Shown: piece by piece, positions 8,090 to 16,700 of the stretch
How positions within the stretch are numbered: the first letter of the stretch is position 1
Layout: each line of letters begins with the position of its first letter
Source of the DNA: Streptomyces candidus
Lineage (GTDB): Bacteria > Actinomycetota > Actinomycetes > Streptomycetales > Streptomycetaceae
Length of the DNA: 64,000 bases
NCBI RefSeq assembly: GCF_014207445.1
Contig: NZ_JACHEM010000014.1
Span: 186,001 to 250,000 of the forward strand
Reading direction: 5' to 3'
Made by a program: the position numbers and the translations under genes
Notes under the pieces: generated by a model
The model's input: only the letters and a program-made list of their open reading frames with translations
The model's database searches: none
Told to the model about the DNA's origin: nothing

Positions 8090-9544
8090 TCAGAGCAGCC
8101 GCTGGATGTCTCCGCGCACCCGGTAGAAGCCGCCGGCCGCCGTGTGCAGGGCGTCCACCACGTAGCGGGCGCCGGGTTCGCGGATGGCGCGGGGGAACTG
8201 GACGTTCAGCGAACGGTCGTAGCCCTCCGACAGCACGCGCACCCGCACCTGGCTCGCCTCCTGCACGCACTCCACGACGATCGCCCCGCTGGGGGCCTGT
8301 GACACCGTGGCCAGCGCACCCGCGGTCGTGGCAGGCGCGCTGGCGGGCATGGCCGCCGCCAGCTTGACGTCCCGTGCCACCGGCACCGTGCCCGCCTGGG
8401 CGGCCGCGATTGCCGCCTCGCTGGCGTCCACGCAGACCAGCGAGCCGTCGGTGGTCACCAGGTAGAGCCGCTCGTCGTGGTACTGCATGGACAGTGCGGA
8501 GCCGTCGCCCGTGCCCAGCTTCCACAGCCGGGTGCCGTCCTGGTCGAAGCAGTAGACGGACGAGGAGGCGTCACCGGCGAACACGAACCGGCCGCCGGGC
8601 GAGGTGGCGCACGAGTACACGGCGCTGTCGCAGGTGTACGTGGCCTCGATCGCGCCGGTGTTCTTCGACAGCCGCTGGACCGCCTTGTGCGCGGTGCCCG
8701 CGTACACCACGTCGCCCTCCTGCCAGCCGAACAGCACACCGCCCCGGGTGCGCGTGTGCCACAGTTCCCCGCTGCCGTCGGGCGCGTAGGCCGTGACGCC
8801 CTTGCTGTGACCGTGGTAGACCGCCCGGTCGTCGGCGCGGACCATCCAGGCGTGCTCGCCCTGGCTGCGGCGGGCCCACTGGTGCTCGTCCTCGTGGTCG
8901 ATGACGGTGAGGCGGCCGTCGCGGTCGGAGACGTTCAGCTCGCCCTCGTGGATGTCCAGCCAGAAGATGTCCACGTCCGCCGCGATGTCGTAGGCCGCGA
9001 ACGGCAGCTTCGACGACAGGTCGTACACCTTGCCGTCGTCACAGCCCGCGTAGATCCAGAAGTCGTCGGCCACCAGGCACTTCACTCCGTCCGGCAGACG
9101 GAAGCGGGCCAGTACGCCGCCCTCGTGGTCCAGTGTGTACACGTCGCCACGCTGATTGCCGACCCAGCAGCGCTCGTCGTCGACGTGGATGCCGAACGCG
9201 GCCGAACCGGTGCGGAAGCGCCACACCACGGGCGCGGCGGCGCGCGCGGTGGACGGTGCGGAGGAGACCTGCCGCCTGGTGACCGCGCGCGGCAGGCGCT
9301 GCCCCCGGACCGCCGGGGCGTACCCCTTGCGGACCTTCTCGCCGATCTTCTTCGCGGCGGCGGCCCGCGCCTTGTCCGCCGTCGCGAAAGTCGTCGTCTG
9401 CGTCTGCCCCTCGGCGCCGATCCGCCCGTACCGCACGGTCACGGTCAGATCGGCGACGGCCACCTCGTAGAACTTGTGCGCCGCGCCGTCCTCCTGGGAC
9501 AGCTCCAGATACGTCGTCGACACCACGGCGGAACCATGGGACAT
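8090..9544 (-). CDS. WGR-domain protein with PQQ/WD-like beta-propeller
   Basis: This 484-residue protein has an N-terminal WGR domain (about residues 8-85; KFYEVAVADLTVTVRYGRIG is the signature, with Y in place of the name-giving W). A basic linker follows (about 85-120), then repeated blades of the type HVDDERCWVGNQRGDVYTLD, WIYAGCDDGKVYDL and VFAGDASSSVYCFD, which look like PQQ or WD-type propeller units. The start at 9544 is supported by GGGAGGGG upstream. WGR domains bind nucleic acid in eukaryotic PARPs, while the bacterial role is poorly defined. There is no signal peptide, so it is cytoplasmic. The neighbours give no functional clue. Confidence 0.8.
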   Translation of the reverse strand: MSHGSAVVSTTYLELSQEDGAAHKFYEVAVADLTVTVRYGRIGAEGQTQTTTFATADKARAAAAKKIGEKVRKGYAPAVRGQRLPRAVTRRQVSSAPSTARAAAPVVWRFRTGSAAFGIHVDDERCWVGNQRGDVYTLDHEGGVLARFRLPDGVKCLVADDFWIYAGCDDGKVYDLSSKLPFAAYDIAADVDIFWLDIHEGELNVSDRDGRLTVIDHEDEHQWARRSQGEHAWMVRADDRAVYHGHSKGVTAYAPDGSGELWHTRTRGGVLFGWQEGDVVYAGTAHKAVQRLSKNTGAIEATYTCDSAVYSCATSPGGRFVFAGDASSSVYCFDQDGTRLWKLGTGDGSALSMQYHDERLYLVTTDGSLVCVDASEAAIAAAQAGTVPVARDVKLAAAMPASAPATTAGALATVSQAPSGAIVVECVQEASQVRVRVLSEGYDRSLNVQFPRAIREPGARYVVDALHTAAGGFYRVRGDIQRLL

Positions 9545-9727
9545 GGCAGACCCCTCCCCTGTGCATCCGCCGTCCGTCCGGCGAACTCCATTGATCGAAC
9601 CGTAGGGGACGGCACTGACAACGCTCCTCGGCACGGCCCCCGCCGGCCTTGTCGCTGCGATCGGAGCCCTCAGGTCGGCGCGGTGGCGTCGCGCGGCGGG
9701 CAGGAGGCGGGAGCCGAGGGGAGCCGC

Positions 9728-10441
9728 CTACGGTTCGACGATGTGCCGCAGATAGGCGTGCGGGTCGGCGAGGTAACGGCGCCAGTGGTCGACGACGCCC
9801 AGCTCCCGCCAGGCGACCCTCCGCATGCCGTGCTCGCCGACCTCGATGATGTCCGCGCCGGGCAGTGCGGTCAGCAAAGGGGAGTGCGTGGCACAGATGA
9901 CCTGACCGCCCTCCTTGGCCAACCGGTCGATGTGCCCGATCAGTTCGAGGCACGAGGTGAAGGAGAGCGCTGCCTCCGGCTCGTCGAGAACATAGAGCCC
10001 GGCGTGCAGGAACTTCCCGCGGAACGCGGCGAGAAAGCCCTCACCATGACTGACATGGTCCGGCGAGAACCCCTCCCTGCCCAGGGCGTCCAGTGCGGTC
10101 TCGGCGCGCAGGAAAAACCCTTTGCGCGCCGACCAGCTGGTGACCATGCGGCGCCCGCGCCCCGAGGCGGCGTCGAACTTCATGCGCTCACCGAGAACCG
10201 ACTTCTCGCGCGAGGACGCGTAGCGCCAGTCGTGGGAACCGCCGTACGGGTCCAGGCCGAAGCCCTCCGCCAGTGCCTCGACGAGGGTCGACTTGCCCGA
10301 GCCGTTCTCCCCGACCAGGAAGGTCACCGGTGCGGAGAAGCGCAGCCCCTCGTCGAGCAGCTGCCGCACGCAGGGCACCGACCACGGCCAGGCATCCTCG
10401 TCGTACGTCGAGAGGTGGGCATATGCGCGTTCGACAATCAC
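9728..10441 (-). CDS. AAA/ABC-type ATPase
   Basis: This 237-residue soluble ATPase has Walker A GENGSGKST, Walker B LYVLDEPEAAL and a terminal switch His in ICATHSPLL. These are features of the SMC/ABC-like AAA_21 group, found alone or with nucleases. No partner nuclease or permease is adjacent, so this looks like a stand-alone single-domain ATPase. The role is unknown. Similar short ATPases are widespread in Streptomyces chromosomes. Confidence 0.8.
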   Translation of the reverse strand: MIVERAYAHLSTYDEDAWPWSVPCVRQLLDEGLRFSAPVTFLVGENGSGKSTLVEALAEGFGLDPYGGSHDWRYASSREKSVLGERMKFDAASGRGRRMVTSWSARKGFFLRAETALDALGREGFSPDHVSHGEGFLAAFRGKFLHAGLYVLDEPEAALSFTSCLELIGHIDRLAKEGGQVICATHSPLLTALPGADIIEVGEHGMRRVAWRELGVVDHWRRYLADPHAYLRHIVEP

Positions 10442-10673
10442 CCCACCAGTGTCACCCGGCCCCGGCCCGTACGTGCGTCCCTCCCGTCGGCGTCAGCACC
10501 TCGTGCGGCTCCGTTGCGGGTCCGTGAGCCGGGGGTGCCGACGGCGCATCCGGCCAGGCCCCGTCCCGCGAAGGGATCGAACTGCGGGCCCCCGCCGGAC
10601 CAGGCCGGAACCGACCCGCCTTCGAGGGGCGGCCCACCGCAGGGCACGGACCCGAGCGACACACGGGACCCGG
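10442..10673. other. Intergenic between the ATPase and the bPH membrane protein
   Basis: About 230 bp with no credible reading frame. It presumably holds the ATPase promoter; no clear boxes are visible. Confidence 0.35.
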
Positions 10674-12554
10674 TCACAGCAGAAGCAGCACCGCCACACC
10701 CCACAGCACCGTCAGGGCGACCAGCGGCGGTCCGACCGGCATGCCCTGCTGCCCCGTCGGCGCCTCCTCCAGCGGGCGCAGCTCCGGCTTGAGCAGCAGT
10801 GTCCGCAGCTCCTGTGCGGTGCGCACCGCATGCGGCTCGCGGCCCAGGCGGCGCTCCAGCCAGGGCCAGCCGGTGGGCGATATCCCGACCGGGGAATTCG
10901 TGGCCCTCTCGACGCGGATGCCGTCGTCGGAGTGCCGCACGGACAGGATCTCCGTCCACGGGACCCGCCGCACCCGCCACGCCCCGGTCACCCACAACCC
11001 GTCACGGTCGGCGGTGATACGCCAAGCGAGTGCCGTCGCCACGGCCGTCACCAGCCATGGCACGCTCACGACCAGCCACAGCCAGTGCCACGACGGCCCG
11101 TCGTCGAACGCCGCCCAGATGCCACCGCCCTGCACCAGCAGCAGACCGAGGCCAACGCCCCGAGAAACGCCGTGCGCCGACCACACGCGCGGTCCCGCCA
11201 TGGGCGTCATACCTGCGGTGATCTCGTCATGGGACGGCTGGGGGTTCTTCGGCGCACGGCGCCGCGACGCGCGCTCCGCCAACCCCGGGACGGCCGGCTT
11301 CACCGCGGTGGTGCTGCACTGCACCGAGACCGCGAGGTCGTCCTCGTCGTCGACCGTGACGAAGACGACCTCGGCGCCGGTGTACGGGACGCCGTACAGC
11401 ACGGCCTCCCGCAACGGCGGGGGCGGGTCCTCGCCCTTGAGGATCTTCTTGATCCTGTCGAGTTCGATGACGGCTGCGTCGTCACCGTCCACGTCGTCTT
11501 CTTCCTCGTGCTCGTCCTCGTCGTCCTCGAAGGCGTACAGCGAATGGAAGTGCAGGATCGGCCGGAGGCCGTGCGGGTCGTCGGCGGCGAAAACCCAGGT
11601 GCGACCGTCCTCGTGATCCTCGCGCACCAGTACGTGCAGCACGGGCAGCGGCCCCCTCCGCAGCCGCAGCGCACGCGTCCGCCCGTCCACGCCGTTCGCG
11701 AGGAACGCCAGTCCCGCGACGGAGCCGACCAGCACCAGCAGTTCCCAGCCGGTGGCGTCGTACGGCTCCGCGGCCAGCGCCGACCAGTCACCGTCCACGA
11801 CGACGTCGACCCGGCTGTCCACGGGAAAGTCCTCGGGGAAGGCCGTCTCGAAACGATGGGTGCGCCCGTCGGCCTCCACCGTGACGAGGTCGATGTCGTC
11901 GTCCTGCTCCAGAGCCGTGACCCGTCCGGGCAGTTGGGTGGCAGCCGCGGCCCGCTCCTCGTACGCGTCGGCGGCCTGCTGCACCTGCATGCAGCCGAAC
12001 CCGGCAACGCCCAGCAGGAGGGCGGCCAGGACGAAGGAGAGCCGCCCCCTGCGGAACGTCCGCGCGGCGGCGGGCAGCGGTTCGCCGACCGGCCCGGCCG
12101 CCTCAAGGAGCCGCGCCCGTTGCCGCCCCGCGGCGGCCAACCGGTGGACGAGCCCGGCCGTGGCGAACGCGGCGGCCGCCAGGAACGCGAGCGCGGACGG
12201 TTCGCCGAGCGCCGAGGTGAAGCCGCTCTCCACGGCGAACCCCGTCAGCGTCACCGCGAGCCCCGCGAGCGCGAGCCGCGGCTGCCGCCACACCCAGTAC
12301 AGGGTCAACAGCACTACGACGGCTGTCCCGAGGCCAAGCCAGTCGGTACCGCACGGGGCGGCGGACGTGCAGGGGGCGACGGGAGCCGCCGCGATGTACC
12401 AGATCAGCGAGACGGCCAACGCCGACAGCGCCCACAGAGGGTGCGCCCACCGGGCGGGCGCGGCGGCGAGCCACCGCTCGGCGTCCGGAGTCCGCCACTC
12501 GACGGTGCCGGGCGGTATGTGTTCGGCGGGCAGCGGCAGGGGAGGTCTGTTCAC
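10674..12554 (-). CDS. Large membrane protein with C-terminal bacterial PH domain
   Basis: This protein of about 626 residues has hydrophobic pairs near the N-terminus (starting WAHPLWALSALAVSLIWYI), more helices around residues 100-160 and 190-215, a long soluble middle, and a final set of helices. A very acidic run (FEDDEDEHEEEDDVDGDD) lies in the soluble part. The segment ITADRDGLWVTGAWRVRRV followed by PWTEILSVR matches the bPH_6 pleckstrin-like domain of actinobacterial membrane proteins. I chose the GTG at 12554 because upstream codons lose bias. The function is unknown. Confidence 0.7.
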   Translation of the reverse strand: MNRPPLPLPAEHIPPGTVEWRTPDAERWLAAAPARWAHPLWALSALAVSLIWYIAAAPVAPCTSAAPCGTDWLGLGTAVVVLLTLYWVWRQPRLALAGLAVTLTGFAVESGFTSALGEPSALAFLAAAAFATAGLVHRLAAAGRQRARLLEAAGPVGEPLPAAARTFRRGRLSFVLAALLLGVAGFGCMQVQQAADAYEERAAAATQLPGRVTALEQDDDIDLVTVEADGRTHRFETAFPEDFPVDSRVDVVVDGDWSALAAEPYDATGWELLVLVGSVAGLAFLANGVDGRTRALRLRRGPLPVLHVLVREDHEDGRTWVFAADDPHGLRPILHFHSLYAFEDDEDEHEEEDDVDGDDAAVIELDRIKKILKGEDPPPPLREAVLYGVPYTGAEVVFVTVDDEDDLAVSVQCSTTAVKPAVPGLAERASRRRAPKNPQPSHDEITAGMTPMAGPRVWSAHGVSRGVGLGLLLVQGGGIWAAFDDGPSWHWLWLVVSVPWLVTAVATALAWRITADRDGLWVTGAWRVRRVPWTEILSVRHSDDGIRVERATNSPVGISPTGWPWLERRLGREPHAVRTAQELRTLLLKPELRPLEEAPTGQQGMPVGPPLVALTVLWGVAVLLLL

Positions 12555-12740
12555 CCGCGCATTATGACCAGGTGCGATGTGCCGGTCGGCTCCGGGGACG
12601 GCGGAAGGCCGGACACCGGCCGACGTGTCCGGCCTCTTTCCGCTGCGGCCGCTCACCGTCCCGCGATCCCGGCCGCGTGGTCATCGAAAGCTGCGACGGC
12701 CGACGTCGCTCGCCGGGGAGGGTGCGGGAGTGCGTGCGCG

Positions 12741-13263
12741 GGGGAGTCGCCACAGCCCGCGCGGGCCCGGACTCCCGCCGAGTTCACCGCGTCCCTGCGC
12801 GCTGCGGGTCTGGAGCGGACTGACCTACCGTCAGCTTGAGGCCTGCGAGACCGCGGTCGCGGCCCAACGCCGCTGTACGAAGGACGCACTGCCCCAGGTG
12901 TTCCTCGAACCGCTGAGCAGGAACACCGCGCAGATTCAGTGGCACCACCCGCAGTACGGCATCGGTTGTCTCACCGTCCTGGCCGATGGGCCGGGCCGTG
13001 ATCCGATCGAATCCCGCGACGACTGCGCCGACGGCAACCCCGCCGCACAGTTCCGCCTCGAACTCTTCGGCCCGCGTGCCGCGATCCACCTCCGTATCCG
13101 CCCGGCCGTCACCGGTCAATGTCCGGGCCTGCGCGGCCAGGACACCCAGGACGGTGCGGAAGTCGTCCACGACCGCTGCTCCGGTGCCCTCGACCAGGAC
13201 TTCCTGATCGAACTGACACCACCCCCCGCAGCCGGCCTCGGGAAGCAGACGTCCGTCCGGTGA
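12741..13263 (+). pseudogene. Remnant of XRE-type regulator with ricin-like C-terminus
   Basis: The C-terminal half (about 12835-13263) reads with strong codon bias and ends in a ricin-type trefoil pattern: IHLRIRPAVTGQCPGLRG, DGAEVV, then C-x8-F. Just before it, ALRVWSGLTYRQLEA is typical of the HTH region of Streptomyces XRE proteins, but the segment that should precede it (TPAEFTASLR) lies in another frame. One missing base near 12800 explains the break. After QLEA the usual rest of the HTH and linker is absent and the sequence jumps to the lectin-like part. I therefore read it as a gene with a frameshift and an internal deletion. No in-frame start is visible for the 5' segment. Confidence 0.55.
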
Positions 13264-13288
13264 CCGCCGGTGTTCGCCCCTTGCGTCC

Positions 13289-13510
13289 TCAACCCCCGCC
13301 TCGGCGAAGCACCTTGGCCACCAGGTACTTCCGGCGAAGCCAGTCCCCCAGCTCCCCCACCGCGACCAGCAGCGCCGCGGAGGCGGCGCAGCGCGGGATG
13401 TCGGTGAGCTGACCGGTGCTGCGGCTCAGCGGCCAGAGAACGAGTGTGAGCATGATCCACCAGAGGCCGACCGACCCGATCCCGCGCTGCCAGGACCGTG
13501 ACTCCGTCAT
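13289..13510 (-). CDS. Small two-helix membrane protein
   Basis: This 73-residue protein has helices at about residues 10-25 (VGLWWIMLTLVLWPL) and 35-55, followed by the basic tail RRKYLVAKVLRRGGG. Start ATG 13510; an extension to 13603 would add a Pro/Ser-rich leader without membrane character. It lies 28 bp downstream of another tiny membrane gene in the same direction, so the two are probably co-transcribed. The function is unknown. Confidence 0.6.
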   Translation of the reverse strand: MTESRSWQRGIGSVGLWWIMLTLVLWPLSRSTGQLTDIPRCAASAALLVAVGELGDWLRRKYLVAKVLRRGGG

Positions 13511-13538
13511 GACACGGCGCTTGCGGTGCGGTGACACG

Positions 13539-13706
13539 TCAGCCGCGGCGGGCGGTGGCGAGAAGGACGAGTCCGGTGACGAGCACGGTGAGGCCGAGAA
13601 CAAGAACGGGAAGACCGGGGCCGGGCAGCACGTACATCGCTGCTCCGGCCAGGGCCAGTACGGCCCCGGCGGCGGTCAGGAACGCTCCGACACGTCGTGC
13701 GGGCAT
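13539..13706 (-). CDS. Tiny PGPG-motif membrane protein
   Basis: This 55-codon gene begins MPARRVGAFLTAAG and carries two hydrophobic segments around YVLPGPGLPVLVLG. The PGPG turn between helices is the hallmark of the PGPGW family of small membrane proteins. GGAG lies 7 bases before the ATG. The codons are strongly G/C-ending in this frame. No function is known for the family. Confidence 0.6.
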   Translation of the reverse strand: MPARRVGAFLTAAGAVLALAGAAMYVLPGPGLPVLVLGLTVLVTGLVLLATARRG

Positions 13707-14240
13707 GCTGGCTCCAGGTGCTGCTGCGGGTGGTCGTGGACGGTGCTGGCGGGACCCGTTGTCCTGCTCCCGGGACGTCGCTCAAGGTGCGCCGTCGCTG
13801 CCGGTCGGGGTGCCCCCCTTCCTTGCGAGCCGACCCCGGGCCGGACATCCACGTGATCATGACACCGCGTGAACAGTACGTCCACGGCCCCGCTCCCGGT
13901 GGTCATGACCGGCGGGTACGGAGCGACGGTGCTCCGGGGCCGCAACGGCGTGACCTGAGCCCGGGGGGTTGCGGTCGCAGGTGGGCGACGCCCCAGGCAA
14001 CGGCACACCACAGGACAAGGAGGGGACGCGGGCCCGGGCAACGGGGCTGTGATCCTCCGGCCCCCCGTCAGACCTTGTGCACCAGCGACCGGGCGTGCCG
14101 TCCGGCGCTCCGCGTGTGCTGCCGCTGCACTACCCATCGGACCGACGGCAGCAGACCGAGCCACACCACCCGCATGACCGGTACGTTCGTCAGCCGTGGC
14201 GCATGGGAAGCGGTCCCTCGCTGACGCGTTCTCACGGGCT
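13707..14240. other. Long intergenic stretch with no confident gene
   Basis: No frame shows sustained coding bias. The only small candidate is a 35-codon minus-strand frame (14068-14175) starting MRVVWLGLLPSVRWVV, without a good ribosome-binding site. I would not call it a gene without conservation. Confidence 0.35.
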
Positions 14241-14828
14241 TCAACCATGCCGGGCGAAGATTTCACGTACGCGCGCGAGGTACGCCTTCTCGTACCGGGT
14301 CGCCGCCAGACTCTCCGGAGTGAAGTCCCGCCCAAAACGGTAGACGTCCAGGCAGTAGGTGAGGCCGGACTCGCGGAAGAGGTCCGCGTCCTCGCGGCGG
14401 CAGTGCTCCGCCAGGCCGTCGGACACATGCCAGCGCGTGCCGTCGTGCCAGAAGACACCGCCCGCGTAATGGATCGTCCGGCCCGTCGCGGAGTCCGTGA
14501 GGTTCAAGGACTCGTAGTTCTCGGGACGGTCACGGACCAGGGCGACGAGGGATTCGGGAACGCCCGCGTAGAAGGACTCCTGGAGGGCGAAGTCGTCCTC
14601 GGCGTACAGGTTCAGTTCCGACTCGTGGTCGAACGTCAGCAGCAGCACGCGGCCGTCCTCCGCGAAGTACCAGACCGCGGACTGACCGCCGCGGTCGTTC
14701 CAGGCCAGGCGGCGTGCGCCGGTCACCGTCACCGGTTCGACCCCGGCGAGGTCGTCCACGACGGCGGCACGGCGCTGTACTTCCGGGAGGGGTGTCGCCG
14801 TCAGGGCGTCCCATGTCGCGTTGCTCAT
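14241..14828 (-). CDS. Conserved hypothetical protein, possible immunity or knockdown type
   Basis: This 195-residue soluble protein has no signal peptide or recognised catalytic motif. Recognisable stretches are GGQSAVWYFAEDGRVLLLTF, FYAGVPESLVALVRDRPENY and HYAGGVFWHDGTRWHVSDG. The acidic, Trp/Tyr-rich single domain is reminiscent of SUKH/SMI1-like or other small immunity proteins, but I see no toxin next to it and do not assert that. Start ATG 14828; the upstream extension has poor codon bias. Confidence 0.65.
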   Translation of the reverse strand: MSNATWDALTATPLPEVQRRAAVVDDLAGVEPVTVTGARRLAWNDRGGQSAVWYFAEDGRVLLLTFDHESELNLYAEDDFALQESFYAGVPESLVALVRDRPENYESLNLTDSATGRTIHYAGGVFWHDGTRWHVSDGLAEHCRREDADLFRESGLTYCLDVYRFGRDFTPESLAATRYEKAYLARVREIFARHG

Positions 14829-15003
14829 GTCCGCAGGGTATCCACCGCCTATGACAACGCGACCGTGACCTTTCTCGTCGGGAGGGTTGGCGAGCACGGG
14901 GCAGGAGCCGGTCCCGGGCCTCGCCCGCAACCGGCCCGCCCCCTGTTCAGTGTCTGCGGCCAGCAGCTCAACGCCCCGGACTCGCACCGGGCATGATGCA
15001 GGC

Positions 15004-15315
15004 ATGATCACTGTGCATCTGAAGTACGAGATCGACGCCGACAAGCTGGCGGACTTCGAGGAGTACGGCCGCCGCTGGGTGCGGCTCGTCAACCGCTTCG
15101 GCGGGACGCACCACGGCTACTTCCTCCCCAGTGAGGGCGACAGCGACATCGCCTACGCGCTGTTCTCCTTCCCCGGCCTCGCCGCGTACGAGCAGTACCG
15201 CGCGGACAGCATGGTCGACCCTGAGTGCCAGGAAGCATTCGCGCTTGCTCGCCGGACCCGCTGCATCAAGCGCTACGAGCGCCGTTTCCTGCGACCGCTC
15301 GACGCGGTGTCCTAG
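15004..15315 (+). CDS. NIPSNAP-family protein
   Basis: This 103-residue ferredoxin-like-fold protein begins MITVHLKYEIDADKLADFEE and continues VNRFGGTHHGYFLPSEG, the NIPSNAP signature. The function in bacteria is not defined. It is monocistronic and ends before a strong hairpin shared with the convergent chitinase gene. An upstream GTG at 14887 would add 39 residues with no family similarity. Confidence 0.85.
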   Translation: MITVHLKYEIDADKLADFEEYGRRWVRLVNRFGGTHHGYFLPSEGDSDIAYALFSFPGLAAYEQYRADSMVDPECQEAFALARRTRCIKRYERRFLRPLDAVS

Positions 15316-15399
15316 AAGTCGCGCCGGGCCACTCCATCCCGGCTGACCGCCGGTCATGCGCGGCGCCTCTTCCTGCCGTCGGCCCCCTGCGGGACACGG

Positions 15400-15445
15400 C
15401 TCCGCCGGGGGCGCGTACCTCGTGGGGTTCGCGCCCCCGGCGGAG
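15400..15445. terminator. Bidirectional terminator
   Basis: Perfect 16-bp arms (15400-15415 and 15430-15445) around a 14-base loop, between the convergent NIPSNAP and chitinase genes. Confidence 0.7.
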
Positions 15446-15498
15446 GCGGCCGCCCGGTGGACGGGTGGTCGCCGCGGCTGGTCAGCCGCCCGGCCTGC

Positions 15499-16434
15499 TC
15501 AGCAGCTCAGGTTGGATCCGGGGTCGACACCCAGGATCCGGGTGAAGTTCTGGTAGCTGTTGATGCGGCTCTGCACCTGCGCCGGGTTGCGGCCGTCGCA
15601 CTCCAGATAGCCGTTGATGGAGCGGATGGTCTCGCCGAAACCATGGCCGTTGACGATCGCTTGGTGCGGGGTCATGGTGCCCGGACCGGTCTGAGTGGTC
15701 CAGTACCACAGGCCGGTGCGCCAGGCCACGGACGGGTTCTGCTCGACCAGGTACGGGTTGCGCAGCAGGTCGAGACCGAGGGCTTCACCGGCGGCCTTGT
15801 AGTTGAAGTTCCAGCTCAACTGGATGGGGCCGCGCCCGTAGTAGGCGGCCTGTCCGGCCGGGCAGCCGTACGGCTGGGCGGCGTCGCAGTAGTGCGGGTA
15901 GTTCGCCGTGTTCTGCTCGACGACGTACCGCAGTCCGCCCGTCTCGTGGTTGACGTTGGCGAGGAAGGCCGCGGCCTCCTGACGCTTGACGGTGTCGCTG
16001 CCCGAGTTGGCGAAGGCGGGGAATGCCTTCAGCGCGTCGACCAGGCCCGCGTAGGTGTAGAAGCTGTTCCGGTTCGGGAACATCTGGTTGAACTGGCTCT
16101 CGGAGACGACGAATCCGGACGGGTCAGGGTTCTGGCCGCCTCCGCCACAGGTGCCCTGGTCGGCCCAGACACCCCAGGAGCCGGTGGTCCCGGGCGTCTC
16201 GCCCTGTGTCCACCACTTGGCCTGGTAGTTGCGACCGCCGTGCGACACGGCCGCTCCCTGGGTGTAGACCGCGCCGGAGTTCCAGGCGGCGGCGCAGGAG
16301 GCGGCCGCCGCGACGCCGGCGGCCACGGCGGTGCCGGTGGCGAAGAGCGGGAGCAGCACCGCGAGGAGAGCCGCGGCGGCGAGAGAAGCGATGGTACGGG
16401 AGGGCTTTGTCGCGGAGATACGGGTACGTGACAC
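15499..16434 (-). CDS. Secreted GH19 chitinase with N-terminal chitin-binding domain
   Basis: This 311-residue secreted chitinase has a signal peptide at about residues 1-39 (ending TGTAVAAG). A small carbohydrate-binding module of the CBM5/12 type follows (ASCAAAWNSGAVYTQGAAV and YQAKWWTQGETPG), then a Gly-rich linker and the GH19 catalytic domain from about residue 108. The catalytic Glu lies in NHETGG. YYGRGPIQLSWNFNY and the C-terminal disulfide-bonded end (DPGSNLSC) match Streptomyces ChiC/ChiF-type enzymes. The enzyme cleaves chitin with inversion, outside the cell. The start is GTG 16434, after GAGGA. The promoter carries the chi direct repeats. Confidence 0.95.
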   Translation of the reverse strand: MSRTRISATKPSRTIASLAAAALLAVLLPLFATGTAVAAGVAAAASCAAAWNSGAVYTQGAAVSHGGRNYQAKWWTQGETPGTTGSWGVWADQGTCGGGGQNPDPSGFVVSESQFNQMFPNRNSFYTYAGLVDALKAFPAFANSGSDTVKRQEAAAFLANVNHETGGLRYVVEQNTANYPHYCDAAQPYGCPAGQAAYYGRGPIQLSWNFNYKAAGEALGLDLLRNPYLVEQNPSVAWRTGLWYWTTQTGPGTMTPHQAIVNGHGFGETIRSINGYLECDGRNPAQVQSRINSYQNFTRILGVDPGSNLSC

Positions 16435-16469
16435 GTCACCACATCCTCGGTGGGGGGAGAGTGGGCCCG

Positions 16470-16509
16470 AGCAAACCGCAATGGTCTGGACCTGTCAAGG
16501 TCCGGACCA
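16470..16509 (-). promoter_or_regulatory. chi-type promoter with paired 12-bp repeats
   Basis: Reading the minus strand, TGGTCCGGACCT (16509-16498) and AGGTCCAGACCA (16493-16482) match the 12-bp direct repeats known from Streptomyces chitinase promoters and resemble DasR-type boxes. A TTGACA -35 (16498-16493) sits exactly between them, and TTTGCT (16475-16470) follows at 17 bp as a -10. Binding of a regulator here would block or position RNA polymerase; which regulator binds is inferred. Confidence 0.75.
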
Positions 16510-16700
16510 TTTCTGGCCGTTGGGGGCAGCCCTTGTTTCCCGCGCGAGTCGGACCGGAAAGGAGTTAGGTTCCAGGGTCGCCTTGCCATGAGGGAGAGTG
16601 AGGACTTCACTGCTCACCGGCGACGCCGCGGGTCCGCCCCCGCGCCCACCCCTTCTGTGGGCAGGCGCGAGGTGGCCCGGTCGCCCGCGGCGGCGGGACC

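Noticed and set aside
8477..10792. Long plus-strand frame across WGR and ATPase genes
   Set aside because: It spans two well-supported minus-strand genes and lacks any domain.
10293..12839. Long plus-strand reading frame opposite the bPH membrane protein
   Set aside because: Low-complexity Arg/Pro-rich translation typical of a GC-rich shadow; the minus-strand gene has helices and a recognisable domain. Only its last few codons are used, as part of the regulator remnant.
14068..14175. 35-codon minus-strand frame
   Set aside because: It has no ribosome-binding site and a basic, unconvincing composition.
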